Shown in pieces: positions 1 through 7,487 of a DNA stretch of 25,640 nucleotides; the stretch's first letter is position 1; every line of letters starts with the position of its first letter. Position numbers and translations under genes: made by a program. Location of the stretch: assembly GCA_002352285.1 (NCBI GenBank), contig DEIC01000124.1, positions 25,549 through 51,188 on the forward strand, written 5' to 3'. The notes beneath the pieces were generated by a model. The model ran no database searches. It saw only the letters and a list, made by a program, of their open reading frames with translations, and had not been told where the DNA came from. This DNA comes from Alphaproteobacteria bacterium UBA2784 (GTDB lineage Bacteria > Pseudomonadota > Alphaproteobacteria > Micropepsales > Micropepsaceae).

Positions 1-72
1 GTGTCATTACCGGCATTCTGCAGGAGTGCGTGCATCTGCTCACTCTCTTCCCGCTTCGGGCTCACGCTGGGT

Positions 73-86
73 TTGATACACGTCAA
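73..86 (+). promoter_or_regulatory. CRP/FNR-family (FNR/FixK-type) binding site
   Basis: TTGATACACGTCAA matches the FNR/anaerobox form TTGAT-N4-ATCAA at all but one position and is nearly dyad symmetric. It lies about 77 nt (centre to codon) upstream of the proposed start of the first Usp gene. A similar site precedes the second Usp gene of the window. I infer activation by an FNR, FnrN or FixK-like regulator under low oxygen. No convincing -10 element was seen downstream, so the transcription start is not placed. Confidence 0.7.
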
Positions 87-156
87 AGCGCACCAAGGGC
101 AATGCGTCAACCTGATTGCGAGAGGCTGCCGCCACGTGCAGCCGCCGCCGGGGGTT

Positions 157-1005
157 GTGACGGTGAAATCAGTTCTGGTGCCATCGATCGGGCATTCAAA
201 CGTCGCCTTTGAAGCGGGTGCGGCGATTGCGCGCCTGTTCGATGCCCACATGGCCTGCCTGCGCATTCACCCTGACCCGGTAGATGTGGCCGTCAAAGCC
301 TCGGGCACGGCCCTCACCGCGGAGATCGGCGGCAGCCTCGTCGTGTCAGACCTCTGGAAAATTCTTGAGGACGAGGATCGCCAGCGTTCGCAAACCGTGC
401 GCGCCCGGTTTGACGCAGTGGCGGCAAGTTTGCCCAAGGGCCGCGCATCGTGGCACGAGCGCACGGGTGACGAAGTCAATGAAGTTGCAACCTTTGGCCG
501 CTGGCATGATCTTGTCGTCGTCGATGGCCAGGTTGATGGCGGACTGCCGCCGCCAATGGTGGGCAACATTCTTCATGCCTGTGGCAAGCCGTTGCTCCTG
601 GCGGGAAAGCCGCGCCCGACATTGGGGCAGTCCGTCATTATCGCCTGGAAGAATGCGCCCGAAGCTGCCCGCGCCCTGACGGCGGCGATGCCATTCCTCA
701 AGCGCGCACGCCGCATTCTGGTCGCCAGCGTTACCGAAAACGGGCATCCCTCGCGTGCCAATGTCGAAGGCGCCGAGGGCGTTGTCGGCCTGTTGCGTCA
801 TCACGGCCTTGCCGCAGAGGCAAAATGCGTGACGGCCGGTGAGCGCCCGCCTGCAATCGTGATCTCCTCCATGGCAGGTGAGTGGGGCGCAGACCTGATG
901 GTGATGGGCGCCTATGGCCACAGCCGCATGCGCGAGACCGTCTTTGGCGGCTTTACCCGCCATGTTCTGTCAGGCGTTACGGTTCCCGCCCTGATGGTCC
1001 ACTAG
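157..1005 (+). CDS. Tandem-domain universal stress protein (UspA family)
   Basis: About 282 aa with two Usp folds. The first begins VKSVLVPSIGHSN and looks degenerate in its nucleotide site. The second runs from about VIIAWKNAPEAARAL to the C-terminus and keeps the glycine-rich ATP loop, GAYGHSRMRETVFGG, as G-2x-G-9x-G. Usp proteins of this size are common in alphaproteobacteria and respond to stress or low oxygen; the exact role is not known. The frame is open to base 1, but the first ~50 codons do not resemble a Usp and contain an FNR-type box, so they are treated as leader. GTG at 157 is chosen. GTG at 163 is an equal candidate because the GGGGG at 150-154 is better spaced for it. A similar protein is encoded at 6605-7432. 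Confidence 0.85.
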   Translation: MTVKSVLVPSIGHSNVAFEAGAAIARLFDAHMACLRIHPDPVDVAVKASGTALTAEIGGSLVVSDLWKILEDEDRQRSQTVRARFDAVAASLPKGRASWHERTGDEVNEVATFGRWHDLVVVDGQVDGGLPPPMVGNILHACGKPLLLAGKPRPTLGQSVIIAWKNAPEAARALTAAMPFLKRARRILVASVTENGHPSRANVEGAEGVVGLLRHHGLAAEAKCVTAGERPPAIVISSMAGEWGADLMVMGAYGHSRMRETVFGGFTRHVLSGVTVPALMVH

Positions 1006-1087
1006 TCCGCCTCTTCCAACTTAGCCTGAAATCAGGCATCCCTGATTGCGATGCAGGCTAATGCGCCGGTTGATGCAATTCGTTTCA

Positions 1088-1222
1088 GCCTCCTCCGCCT
1101 TGGCGGGGGAGGTCGGATCGCTCTTGCGATCCGGGTGGGGGCACTCCTTTTCGCCAAAAGCTCCCTCACCCGCGATGCAAGAGCATCGCTGGCCTCCCCC
1201 GCAACAAGTTGCGGGCGGAGGC
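1088..1222 (+). repeat. Compound palindromic intergenic repeat, copy A
   Basis: About 135 bp made of four stems. The left half has a GC-rich stem around GGCGGGGGAGG, then GGATCGC/GCGATCC with a 4-nt loop, then GGGTGGGGG (1133-1141). The right half mirrors this: CCCTCACCC (1163-1171), CGATGC/GCATCG, and a terminal stem CCCGCAAC/GTTGCGGG. The two halves together form a long imperfect inverted repeat. Copy B at 16598 is very close in sequence and copy C at 13308 keeps the layout. There is no coding capacity of note. The element fills most of the gap between the Usp gene and the acylase gene. Confidence 0.85.
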
Positions 1223-1282
1223 GGAAACAGAAACAGGAAGCAGACGACCAGTTCATGTACCTGCGCAGTCTCGGGGGACGAC

Positions 1283-3451
1283 ATGATCTGGCTGAAGCGC
1301 GCGGCGCGACTTTTTCTCTTTGCGGTGACGGTTGGCATTTTCATTGTCCTGATCCGTGACGCGCAGCTGCGCAGCTTCGATGCCGCGCCGCATCTTGCCG
1401 CTGCCAGCGCCTATGACGTGCGCATCATGCGCGATGAGTTCGGCGTACCGCACATCTATGGCAAGCACGACGCCGACGTCGCCTTTGGCCTTGCCTATGC
1501 CCACGCCGAAGATGATTTCGCAACGATTGCCGAAACCATCATGCTCGCGCGCGGCCGCCTGGCGGAATGGCAGGGCGAGAAGGCGGCGCGCTTTGACTAT
1601 ATGGTTGACCTTTTCGGGATCAGTGCGCGTGTCAATGCGCGCTATGAGACTGACATTCCAGCCGAAACCCGCGCAGTGGTTGAAGCCTACGCAGCAGGGA
1701 TCAATCTCTACGTCGCAGAACATCCGGAACTGGCAGGTCCGGGCCTGATGCCCGTGACCGGCAAGGATGTGGTCGCAGGGTTTGTGCTGCGCACACCCTT
1801 CTTCTATGGCCTTGGCCGCATGATCGAGGAACTGGGCGGCGCAACAACCCGCCCGCATCCCGTATCAGAGCGCAACGCTGCCGACATCTTTCCCGGACTT
1901 GATGGTCACGACATCGGCTCCAACGCCGCTGCTTTGTCGCCCCTGCGTTCTGCCGACGGCGCAACGCGCCTCCTCGTCAATTCGCATCAGCCATGGGATG
2001 GGCCTGTGGCCTGGTATGAGGTGCGCGTGAAGTCTGAGGAAGGCTGGGATATGGCGGGCGGCGTCTTTCCCGGCTCGCCCTTCGTGCTGCATGGCGCAGG
2101 TCCGGCGCTTGGCTGGGCCAATACGGTGAACCGCGTCGATCTCGCCGACATCTATGTGCTCACCATCAATCCCGAAAACGAAAACCAGTATCAGCTCGAT
2201 GGCGTCTGGCGCGATTTTGAGATCGGCGAGGCCGCGATCACGGTGAAGCTGTTTGGTCCACTACGCTGGACATTCTATCAGCCAACCGTGCACTCTGCAT
2301 TCGGGCCTGTGCTGCGTCTCAGCCACGGTACCTATGCCATCCGCTTTGCCGGCATGGATGAGGTGCGCCAGGTCAGCGCCTATCACCGCCTCAATCGCGC
2401 GATCAACCACGCCGAGTTTGAGGCGGCGTTGCGGATGCAGGCACTGCCCAGCCTCAATTTCTTGTATGCCGACCGCACGGGCCGCATCGCCTTCTATCAC
2501 AACGGCACATTTCCGGATCGCAAGGCGGGCCTGAACTGGCGCGATTATCTGCCCGGTGACCAAAGCGATCTGATCTGGACCCGGTTCCTGCCTTTCGAGG
2601 CAGTGCCACGCATCATTGATCCGGCATCAGGCTATCTGGTGAATGGCAACTCATCGCCCTTCCTTGCCACTCGCGGACCCGGCAGCCTTGATCCTGCATC
2701 CTTCCCGGAAGAAATGGGGCTTGATCTTCAGGTGACAAACCGCGTGCAGCGTTTCCTCGACCTGTTTGAGGCCGACACCAGCATTTCGGGAGATGAGTTC
2801 ATCGCCATCAAGATGGACCGCACCTATGGTCCCGCTGGCTTGATGGCGGATCTGCGCAACCAAATTCTGGCGATGGATTTTGGTGGCGACCCGCTCCTCG
2901 TCGAAGCGCAAAAAGTGCTGGCCGATTGGAATCTGCGCGCTGACCTTTCCTCGCGCGGCATGGCGCTGGCATTGATGACGGCAACACCTGTATTGCTGCC
3001 GCTGTTTGAGGGAAAGCCGCGTGGCGACATCACCACCCATCTGCGCCAATCGGCTGAGGAATTGAAGGCGCATTTCGGCCGCATCGATCCGGCATGGCGC
3101 GAAGTCAACATCATGCGCCGGGGCAGCTTTGCAGCCCCCCTGGCGGGCGCATTCGATACGCTGCGCGCCGTTGAATATGAGCTGACGCCGGAACGCCGTC
3201 TCAAACTGCGCGAGGATGGCACGCTCATTCCCAAGGGTGGCGACAGCTATATTCTGGTCGCGACGTGGGACGCAGATGGCGGCGTCGCCATGCGCGCAAT
3301 CCACAATTATGGCTCGGCAACGCTGGATGCCGCTTCACCGCATTACGCCGATCAGGCGCCGCTGTTTGCATCCGAACAATGGAAAACGATCTGGTTGGAT
3401 GAAGCGGATCTGCGCCCGCACATCACGCGCGAATATCGCCCGGGGCGGTAA
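1283..3451 (+). CDS. Penicillin acylase family protein (Ntn hydrolase, possible AHL acylase)
   Basis: 722 aa. An N-terminal hydrophobic segment (about residues 8-25, LFLFAVTVGIFIVLI) suggests export or membrane anchoring. The alpha-chain region has DEFGVPHIYG and GLAYAHAEDDF, typical of the family. The predicted autocleavage gives an N-terminal nucleophile Ser213 in HDIGSNAAAL, followed by NSHQPWDGP, where the family has its conserved N-x-H motif, and later by NGNSSPF carrying the oxyanion Asn. Members hydrolyse amide bonds of penicillins, cyclic lipopeptides or N-acyl-homoserine lactones; the substrate cannot be told from sequence. ATG 1283 is preceded by GGGGGA at good spacing. An in-frame extension upstream to 1046 runs through repeat copy A and is rejected. 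The gene converges on queF with 6 bp between stop codons. Confidence 0.9.
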   Translation: MIWLKRAARLFLFAVTVGIFIVLIRDAQLRSFDAAPHLAAASAYDVRIMRDEFGVPHIYGKHDADVAFGLAYAHAEDDFATIAETIMLARGRLAEWQGEKAARFDYMVDLFGISARVNARYETDIPAETRAVVEAYAAGINLYVAEHPELAGPGLMPVTGKDVVAGFVLRTPFFYGLGRMIEELGGATTRPHPVSERNAADIFPGLDGHDIGSNAAALSPLRSADGATRLLVNSHQPWDGPVAWYEVRVKSEEGWDMAGGVFPGSPFVLHGAGPALGWANTVNRVDLADIYVLTINPENENQYQLDGVWRDFEIGEAAITVKLFGPLRWTFYQPTVHSAFGPVLRLSHGTYAIRFAGMDEVRQVSAYHRLNRAINHAEFEAALRMQALPSLNFLYADRTGRIAFYHNGTFPDRKAGLNWRDYLPGDQSDLIWTRFLPFEAVPRIIDPASGYLVNGNSSPFLATRGPGSLDPASFPEEMGLDLQVTNRVQRFLDLFEADTSISGDEFIAIKMDRTYGPAGLMADLRNQILAMDFGGDPLLVEAQKVLADWNLRADLSSRGMALALMTATPVLLPLFEGKPRGDITTHLRQSAEELKAHFGRIDPAWREVNIMRRGSFAAPLAGAFDTLRAVEYELTPERRLKLREDGTLIPKGGDSYILVATWDADGGVAMRAIHNYGSATLDAASPHYADQAPLFASEQWKTIWLDEADLRPHITREYRPGR

Positions 3452-3457
3452 TCGCGC

Positions 3458-3916
3458 TTACCCGCGCCCGCGATAGGGCGGCACGTTCTGCTCCGGCATG
3501 AAGAGGCCCCGCGGCGCCGTACCCGTCTGCCAGAACACGTCGATCGGCATGCCGCCACGCGGATACCAATAGCCGCCGATCCGCAGAAATTTGGGCGAAA
3601 GCAGAGCGGCCAGCTTCTTGCCGATCTCAACCGTGCACGCCTCATGGAAAGCGGCATGATTGCGGAACGACTGGAAATAGAGCTTCAGCGATTTCGACTC
3701 CACGATCAGCGCGCGCGGCACATAGTCGATAACGAAATGCGCAAAATCCGGCTGGCCTGTCACCGGGCACAGGCTGGTGAACTCCGGTTGCACAAAGCGG
3801 ATGACATAATCTGTATCTGGGTGCGGGTTTGCCACCGCATCAAGACGCGCCTTGGCCGGTGACACCGGAACTTTCGCCTCACGGCCCAGAACTGTCAGCT
3901 TGCCCTTGCCCGCCAT
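3458..3916 (-). CDS. queF: NADPH-dependent 7-cyano-7-deazaguanine (preQ0) reductase
   Basis: 152 aa, the short unimodal type I QueF. It reduces preQ0 to preQ1 in queuosine biosynthesis. The active-site segment FTSLCPVTGQPDF supplies nucleophile Cys50 and Asp57, at the usual 7-residue spacing. The QueF signature is followed by ESKSLKLYFQSFRNHAAFHEAC, which contains substrate-binding residues. The start at 3916 is favoured because GAGGGG lies just upstream; a GTG four codons earlier overlaps the end of queD. It is the last gene of the queC-queE-queD-queF run, with 8 nt between the queD stop and this start, so translation is probably coupled. It ends 6 bp from the convergent acylase gene. Confidence 0.95.
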   Translation of the reverse strand: MAGKGKLTVLGREAKVPVSPAKARLDAVANPHPDTDYVIRFVQPEFTSLCPVTGQPDFAHFVIDYVPRALIVESKSLKLYFQSFRNHAAFHEACTVEIGKKLAALLSPKFLRIGGYWYPRGGMPIDVFWQTGTAPRGLFMPEQNVPPYRGRG

Positions 3917-3924
3917 AGTACCCC

Positions 3925-4287
3925 TCACCCCGGTGCATAGGTGCAGGATTGGCCCAGCGCCGGGCGCCGCACTGTGACGCGCACGGTCTCCGGCAGCCCG
4001 CCCTTCACCGCATCAAAAATGAAGCGCGCCAGATGCTCCAGCGTCGGCACTTTCAGCGCCGGAATGTCGTTGAGCAGCTGATGGTCAAGCATGTCGCGCA
4101 CCCGCATCAGCGCGCGCTCCACATCTTCAAAATCGCGGATCATGCCCATTGAAGATGATGCCTGCCCCGCCAGCGTCACCTCGGCCACAAAGCTGTGGCC
4201 ATGCACGCGCCGGTTGGGATGACCCTCGGGCGCGGCGGGCTGGAAATGGGCGGCCTCAAAGCCGAAGGATTTGGTGATCTCAAGCAT
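3925..4287 (-). CDS. queD: 6-carboxy-5,6,7,8-tetrahydropterin synthase (QueD-like, atypical active site)
   Basis: 120 aa, T-fold/PTPS family. QueD converts dihydroneopterin triphosphate to carboxytetrahydropterin. The zinc histidines are present: His14 (FEAAHF), His29 and His31 (VHGHSF). The Asp-His pair is Asp68-His69 (MLDHQLLNDIP). Aligned by eye to E. coli QueD, the catalytic Cys in EGHKCGRLHGHS is replaced by Asn25 (EGHPNRRVHGHS). The C-terminal catalytic Glu region is RRPALGQSCTY, with no Glu but with Cys115. I think related alphaproteobacterial proteins share this form, so it may be a functional subtype. Its place inside a que operon supports the pathway assignment, but the activity is less certain than the family. 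Start ATG 4287 has only a weak ribosome site. Confidence 0.85.
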   Translation of the reverse strand: MLEITKSFGFEAAHFQPAAPEGHPNRRVHGHSFVAEVTLAGQASSSMGMIRDFEDVERALMRVRDMLDHQLLNDIPALKVPTLEHLARFIFDAVKGGLPETVRVTVRRPALGQSCTYAPG

Positions 4288-4290
4288 GGG

Positions 4291-4317
4291 GCGGGCTCAT
4301 AATGGATCAGGGCCCGC
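4291..4317 (-). other. Hairpin between queE and queD
   Basis: GCGGGC (4291-4296) and GCCCGC (4312-4317) form a 6-bp GC stem with a 15-nt loop, ending about 3 nt before the queD start on the minus strand. This would sit over the queD ribosome-binding region in the transcript. It might dampen queD translation or mark RNA processing; this is inference only. Confidence 0.35.
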
Positions 4318-4355
4318 AATGGCAAACGCTTTCGCGCGCCCCTCTTCCCGCAACC

Positions 4356-4985
4356 TCAGGGAATGCCCAGCATCTTGTGGGTCTGAAGGCTTAACCGCCA
4401 TTGCGGGTGCGCCAGACAATAGGCAATGGCCGCCTTGATGTTGGCGGCAAGCGCCGGCCCGAACATTGGCTGCAGGAAGAAGTGGTTAAAGGAGTGCGCC
4501 TGATACCGCTCCGGCTCCGCCCCCTGCTGCGGAAAGACGAGCTTCAGTTCATCGCCACGAACCTGCACCAGAGGCGCCCCGGCCTTCGGGCTGACGCAGA
4601 TCCAGTCAATGCCCGGCGGCACAGCAATCGTGCCGTTGGTTTCAATCGCAATCTCGAAACCCGCCTGATGCAGTGCATCAATCAACGGCGCATCCAGTTG
4701 GAGCAGCGGCTCACCGCCCGTGCACACCACATAGGGCTTGCCGCCGCCTGGCCAGAGGGCTGCAACGGCGCGCGCAAGATCAGCGGCACGGGAAAACTTG
4801 CCGCCGCCCGCGCCATCGGTTCCCACAAACTCGGTGTCGCAGAACTGGCAGATCGCACTGGCGCGATCCCGCTCCAGCCCACTCCACAGATTACATCCGG
4901 CAAAGCGCAGGAAAACGGCCGCGCGGCCGGCACGCGCACCCTCACCCTGCAGCGTAAAGAACATTTCTTTCACGCTGTAGGTCAT
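4356..4985 (-). CDS. queE: 7-carboxy-7-deazaguanine synthase (radical SAM)
   Basis: 209 aa. QueE rearranges carboxytetrahydropterin to 7-carboxy-7-deazaguanine using SAM and a [4Fe-4S] cluster. The cluster cysteines are Cys31, Cys46 and Cys49 (C-x14-C-x2-C), the extended cluster loop of one QueE subtype instead of the classical CX3CX2C. The opening FTLQGEGARAGRAAVFLRFAGC is typical, and CTGGEPLLQ is the SAM-contacting GGEP motif. IETNGT and the C-terminal LSLQTHKMLGIP are also family hallmarks. The start codon overlaps the queC stop by 4 nt (ATGA), so the two are translationally coupled. A 68-nt gap containing a hairpin separates it from queD. Confidence 0.96.
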   Translation of the reverse strand: MTYSVKEMFFTLQGEGARAGRAAVFLRFAGCNLWSGLERDRASAICQFCDTEFVGTDGAGGGKFSRAADLARAVAALWPGGGKPYVVCTGGEPLLQLDAPLIDALHQAGFEIAIETNGTIAVPPGIDWICVSPKAGAPLVQVRGDELKLVFPQQGAEPERYQAHSFNHFFLQPMFGPALAANIKAAIAYCLAHPQWRLSLQTHKMLGIP

Positions 4986-5710
4986 GGCCGGGCACCTGCA
5001 AACTTCTCATAGCCCTTGCGGCGAAGGTCGCAGGCCGGACAGTCATTGCAGCCATAGCCCCAGACATGGCAATGCGTGCGGTCACCGCGATAGCACGAAT
5101 GCGTACCCTCAATGATGAGGTTGAGGAGCGCATCACCGCCCAGATCATGCGCCATCGCAAACGTGCCCGCCTTGTCCACATGCATCAGCGGCGTATCGAT
5201 TACGAAATTTTCGTCCGTACCCAGATTGATGGCGCGCGCGAGCGTCTGAAGCGTCTCGTTGCGGCAGTCGGGATAGCCGGAATAATCCGTCTCGCACATC
5301 CCGCCAACCAGATGACGAATGCCCCGCCGCCACGCCAGCGCCGCCGCCGCGACAAAGAACATGAGATTGCGCCCCGGCACGAATGTGGTGGGAAGACCGC
5401 CGCGCCCGCTTTCAATCGCGCTTTGCTCGGTCATCGCCGTGCCGCCAATCGCGCCCAACAGCGAAAGGTCCAGCACATGATCGCTGCCCAGCCGCGCGGC
5501 AGCATCGGGCATGATCTCTTTCAGGCTTGAAAGAAATCTGGGGCGGCAGTCAAGCTCGACGCTGTGGCGCTGGCCATAGGTAAAGCCCAGCGTTTCTACG
5601 CGTGAAAATCGGGTCAGCGCCCAGGCAACGCACGTCGCGGAATCCTGCCCGCCCGAAAAAAGGACAAGCGCCGCATCATCGCAAAGCTGGGAGGTCTGGG
5701 CGGAAGACAT
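4982..5710 (-). CDS. queC: 7-cyano-7-deazaguanine (preQ0) synthase
   Basis: 242 aa. QueC is an ATP-dependent PP-loop amide ligase/dehydratase that turns 7-carboxy-7-deazaguanine into preQ0. The PP-loop SGGQDS is at residues 19-24. A zinc site near the C-terminus uses cysteines from Cys206 or Cys214 with Cys221, Cys224 and Cys227 (GYGCNDCPACDLRRKGY). GGMCETDYSGYPDCR is the usual substrate-binding segment. It is the first que gene in the run and lies 28 nt after the 120-aa unknown gene. That spacer holds a small GGCGC/GCGCC stem directly before the ATG. No preQ1-riboswitch-like structure and no clear Shine-Dalgarno are visible. Confidence 0.96.
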   Translation of the reverse strand: MSSAQTSQLCDDAALVLFSGGQDSATCVAWALTRFSRVETLGFTYGQRHSVELDCRPRFLSSLKEIMPDAAARLGSDHVLDLSLLGAIGGTAMTEQSAIESGRGGLPTTFVPGRNLMFFVAAAALAWRRGIRHLVGGMCETDYSGYPDCRNETLQTLARAINLGTDENFVIDTPLMHVDKAGTFAMAHDLGGDALLNLIIEGTHSCYRGDRTHCHVWGYGCNDCPACDLRRKGYEKFAGARP

Positions 5711-5738
5711 GGGCGCGTTCTAGCGCCTGCACTTGCAC

Positions 5739-6101
5739 TCACGCAAGCTTGTCCACTGCCACAACCTTGAACGTGCGCATCACGCCGTCATGCTCGGTGA
5801 CGGAGATATACTCACCCACCTTGAAGGCATGCGCATCAAGCCGGAACACCGGCTCATCGTCGGCATCGCCCTTGCGATAGTCAAAGCGCCACCCGTCCGC
5901 GCTCTCAACCAGCTTGCCCTTTTCCTGATGGCCGCCCGCAAAATGGCGCACGACGCAGCGCTCCTTCACCGCCGGGAATGCGGCCTTGTCGAGCCGCCCC
6001 TGCGCATCCAGCGGCGCAATCAGATCATAGCCGTGATTGGCGTCGCCCGATGGCGCGCCCGGATTGCGGGCGAGTTCAAGGCGGATGGAAAACAATGTCA
6101 T
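5739..6101 (-). CDS. Conserved hypothetical protein, 120 aa
   Basis: A soluble, acidic 120-aa protein starting MTLFSIRLELARNPG. It has no signal peptide and no membrane segment. Visible features are an N-terminal HGYDLIAPL segment, a central ERCVVRHFAGG and a C-terminal FRLDAHAFKVGEYISV with a predicted beta-strand pattern. I believe similar proteins are widespread as unannotated genes in alphaproteobacteria, but I do not know a function. GGAAGG precedes the ATG at suitable spacing. It lies 24 nt after the secreted-protein gene and 28 nt before queC, all on the minus strand, so it may be co-transcribed with the que genes; this does not prove a role in queuosine synthesis. Confidence 0.8.
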   Translation of the reverse strand: MTLFSIRLELARNPGAPSGDANHGYDLIAPLDAQGRLDKAAFPAVKERCVVRHFAGGHQEKGKLVESADGWRFDYRKGDADDEPVFRLDAHAFKVGEYISVTEHDGVMRTFKVVAVDKLA

Positions 6102-6125
6102 CGTGCAAACCTTCCTGTTTCAGTT

Positions 6126-6554
6126 TCAGCGCGCGAGCTCAAATCGTCCCGCTGCCGCGCCGTTGAGATAATACGTGCCCTGGATGCGGCGGCCATCACC
6201 GCTGAGCGTTCCCTCATAGACGACTGAGTGGCTGACGCCGCCCGAGCCATCATAAACCTTGGTGAACGAGACGGTGCGGCCGCTCAGCGAGCCATAGAGG
6301 TCTGATGTAAGAAACAGCGCCTGATTGCTGTCGCCAAAGGCATTCAGTTCGACAACGCTGCCCGTCAACGATGACGGTGACCCCTCAAAAGTCAGTGTGA
6401 ACGCATTCACATCACCGCCGCCAGCCGAAACATATACACCATGCCATTCGCCCATGACGCTGTTCAGGGATTTCGCTGAAGCGGACGGTGAAATGAGCGT
6501 CGCCAGCATCAGCATACCGGCAATCACGGAAAAGACGGCGCGCATGATGATCAT
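6126..6554 (-). CDS. Small secreted protein of unknown function
   Basis: 142 aa. The N-terminus is a clear Sec signal peptide: short basic start, hydrophobic core (VFSVIAGMLMLATLI), and a likely cleavage after SPSASA, so the mature protein starts near KSLNSVMGEW. There is no lipobox cysteine. The mature part is rich in Gly, Ser and Thr, with alternating strands (GEWHGVYVSAGGG, VVYEGTLSGDGRRIQGTYYLNG), suggesting a small beta-barrel. No known catalytic motif was recognised. Two starts are possible: ATG 6554 (GGGAG very close) and ATG 6545 (GGGAG 11 nt away). It may head the run of minus-strand genes leading into queC. Confidence 0.75.
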   Translation of the reverse strand: MIIMRAVFSVIAGMLMLATLISPSASAKSLNSVMGEWHGVYVSAGGGDVNAFTLTFEGSPSSLTGSVVELNAFGDSNQALFLTSDLYGSLSGRTVSFTKVYDGSGGVSHSVVYEGTLSGDGRRIQGTYYLNGAAAGRFELAR

Positions 6555-6604
6555 TGCTCCCGGTCAGAGTGGACCGCGAGAGGATGCGGTCTCAGCCCGC
6601 AATG

Positions 6605-7432
6605 TCAATGCGCCATCAACACGGTGATATCGCCGAGCGACAGCATATGGCGGGTAACGCCGCCAAAAACGAGTTCGCGGATGCGGCTGTGGGCATAGCC
6701 ACCCATCACCACCAGATCGGCATTGGCTGCGCGCACCGCATCGGCCAGCGCATCATGATCGCGCGCACTGCCCGCCGCGATCAAGCGTACCTGATGCTTG
6801 AGCTTGCGGATCGAGAAGGCTTCGGCCAGCTCGCGCGTCTCGCCGGCGCCATCCTTGTCGCTGGAGCGGTGAATGATGTCGATGCTCTCCGCCTTCTCAA
6901 GAAACGGCATTGCCGCGGTGACTGCGTGAGCCGCCGGAAGGCTGTTGTTCCAGAGAATGGCCACACGCTTGCCAATGGTGGCGGGCGCCGTGCGCGGAGC
7001 CAGAATCAGCGGGCGCCGCGCATGCAACAGCACCTCCTCGACGGCAGAGCGTTCCGGAAAGGGTTCGCCCCCCTGATTGACCGCAAAGACAACAGCATCG
7101 GCCAGACGTCCGGCAGCAGCCACCTGATCGGCGAAATAGCCATCATCCTCGCGCAGGGAAAGGATGGATTCATCCCCGCCGGAATCGGCGACTGCCTTGC
7201 GCGCACGCGCCAACGCGTGGTCGGCGGCAATCGTCGCCTGCCGCGCAATCTCTGCCATCGCAGAAGACGTGATGCCCTCACCCAGATAGGGAATGGCAGC
7301 CGACACTTGCGGCCGTACGAACAGCGCACGCACATGCCCGCCCGCATCGCGTGCAAGCTTCAGCGCGGTTGCAAGGGCGGGTGCATCTGCTGGCGTACCT
7401 GACACCGGACAAAGGAAATATCTCATCGTCAT
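6605..7432 (-). CDS. Tandem-domain universal stress protein (UspA family)
   Basis: 275 aa with two Usp domains. The first begins MRYFLCPVSGTPADAPAL. The second begins near RVAILWNNSLPAAHAV and ends with the nucleotide-loop segment LVVMGGYAHSRIRELVFGG, in which the second glycine of the G-2x-G-9x-G pattern is replaced by Ala. The organisation matches the protein at 157-1005, so the two are distant paralogues. A GGAAAGG ribosome site precedes ATG 7432; ATG 7426 is a close alternative. An FNR-type box sits about 62 nt upstream of the start, pointing to low-oxygen or redox control. The Lon-like protease gene lies upstream on the same strand with 78 nt between. Confidence 0.92.
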   Translation of the reverse strand: MTMRYFLCPVSGTPADAPALATALKLARDAGGHVRALFVRPQVSAAIPYLGEGITSSAMAEIARQATIAADHALARARKAVADSGGDESILSLREDDGYFADQVAAAGRLADAVVFAVNQGGEPFPERSAVEEVLLHARRPLILAPRTAPATIGKRVAILWNNSLPAAHAVTAAMPFLEKAESIDIIHRSSDKDGAGETRELAEAFSIRKLKHQVRLIAAGSARDHDALADAVRAANADLVVMGGYAHSRIRELVFGGVTRHMLSLGDITVLMAH

Positions 7433-7456
7433 GACGGCACCTTTCCGTTCGTGTCT

Positions 7457-7462
7457 TTATTA
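7457..7462 (-). promoter_or_regulatory. Possible -10 element of the Usp promoter
   Basis: The minus strand reads TAATAA here. A transcript starting about 7 nt downstream (near 7450) would place the FNR-type box centre at about -44. This is close to the -41.5 spacing of class II FNR-dependent promoters. It is a prediction from spacing only. Confidence 0.4.
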
Positions 7463-7487
7463 CTCTCAAACTGAAGTGGGCCTCATC

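Noticed and set aside
1..156. N-terminal extension of the first Usp protein back to base 1
   Set aside because: It does not resemble a Usp N-terminus, contains an FNR-type box, and the family start pattern (VKSVLVPS) follows directly after GTG 157/163.
1046..1282. N-terminal extension of the acylase
   Set aside because: It is translated from repeat copy A; ATG 1283 has a good GGGGGA ribosome site and is followed by a normal export segment.
5711..5738. preQ1 riboswitch before queC
   Set aside because: The gap is only 28 nt and holds just a 5-bp stem; no H-type pseudoknot pattern with an A-rich tail was seen.
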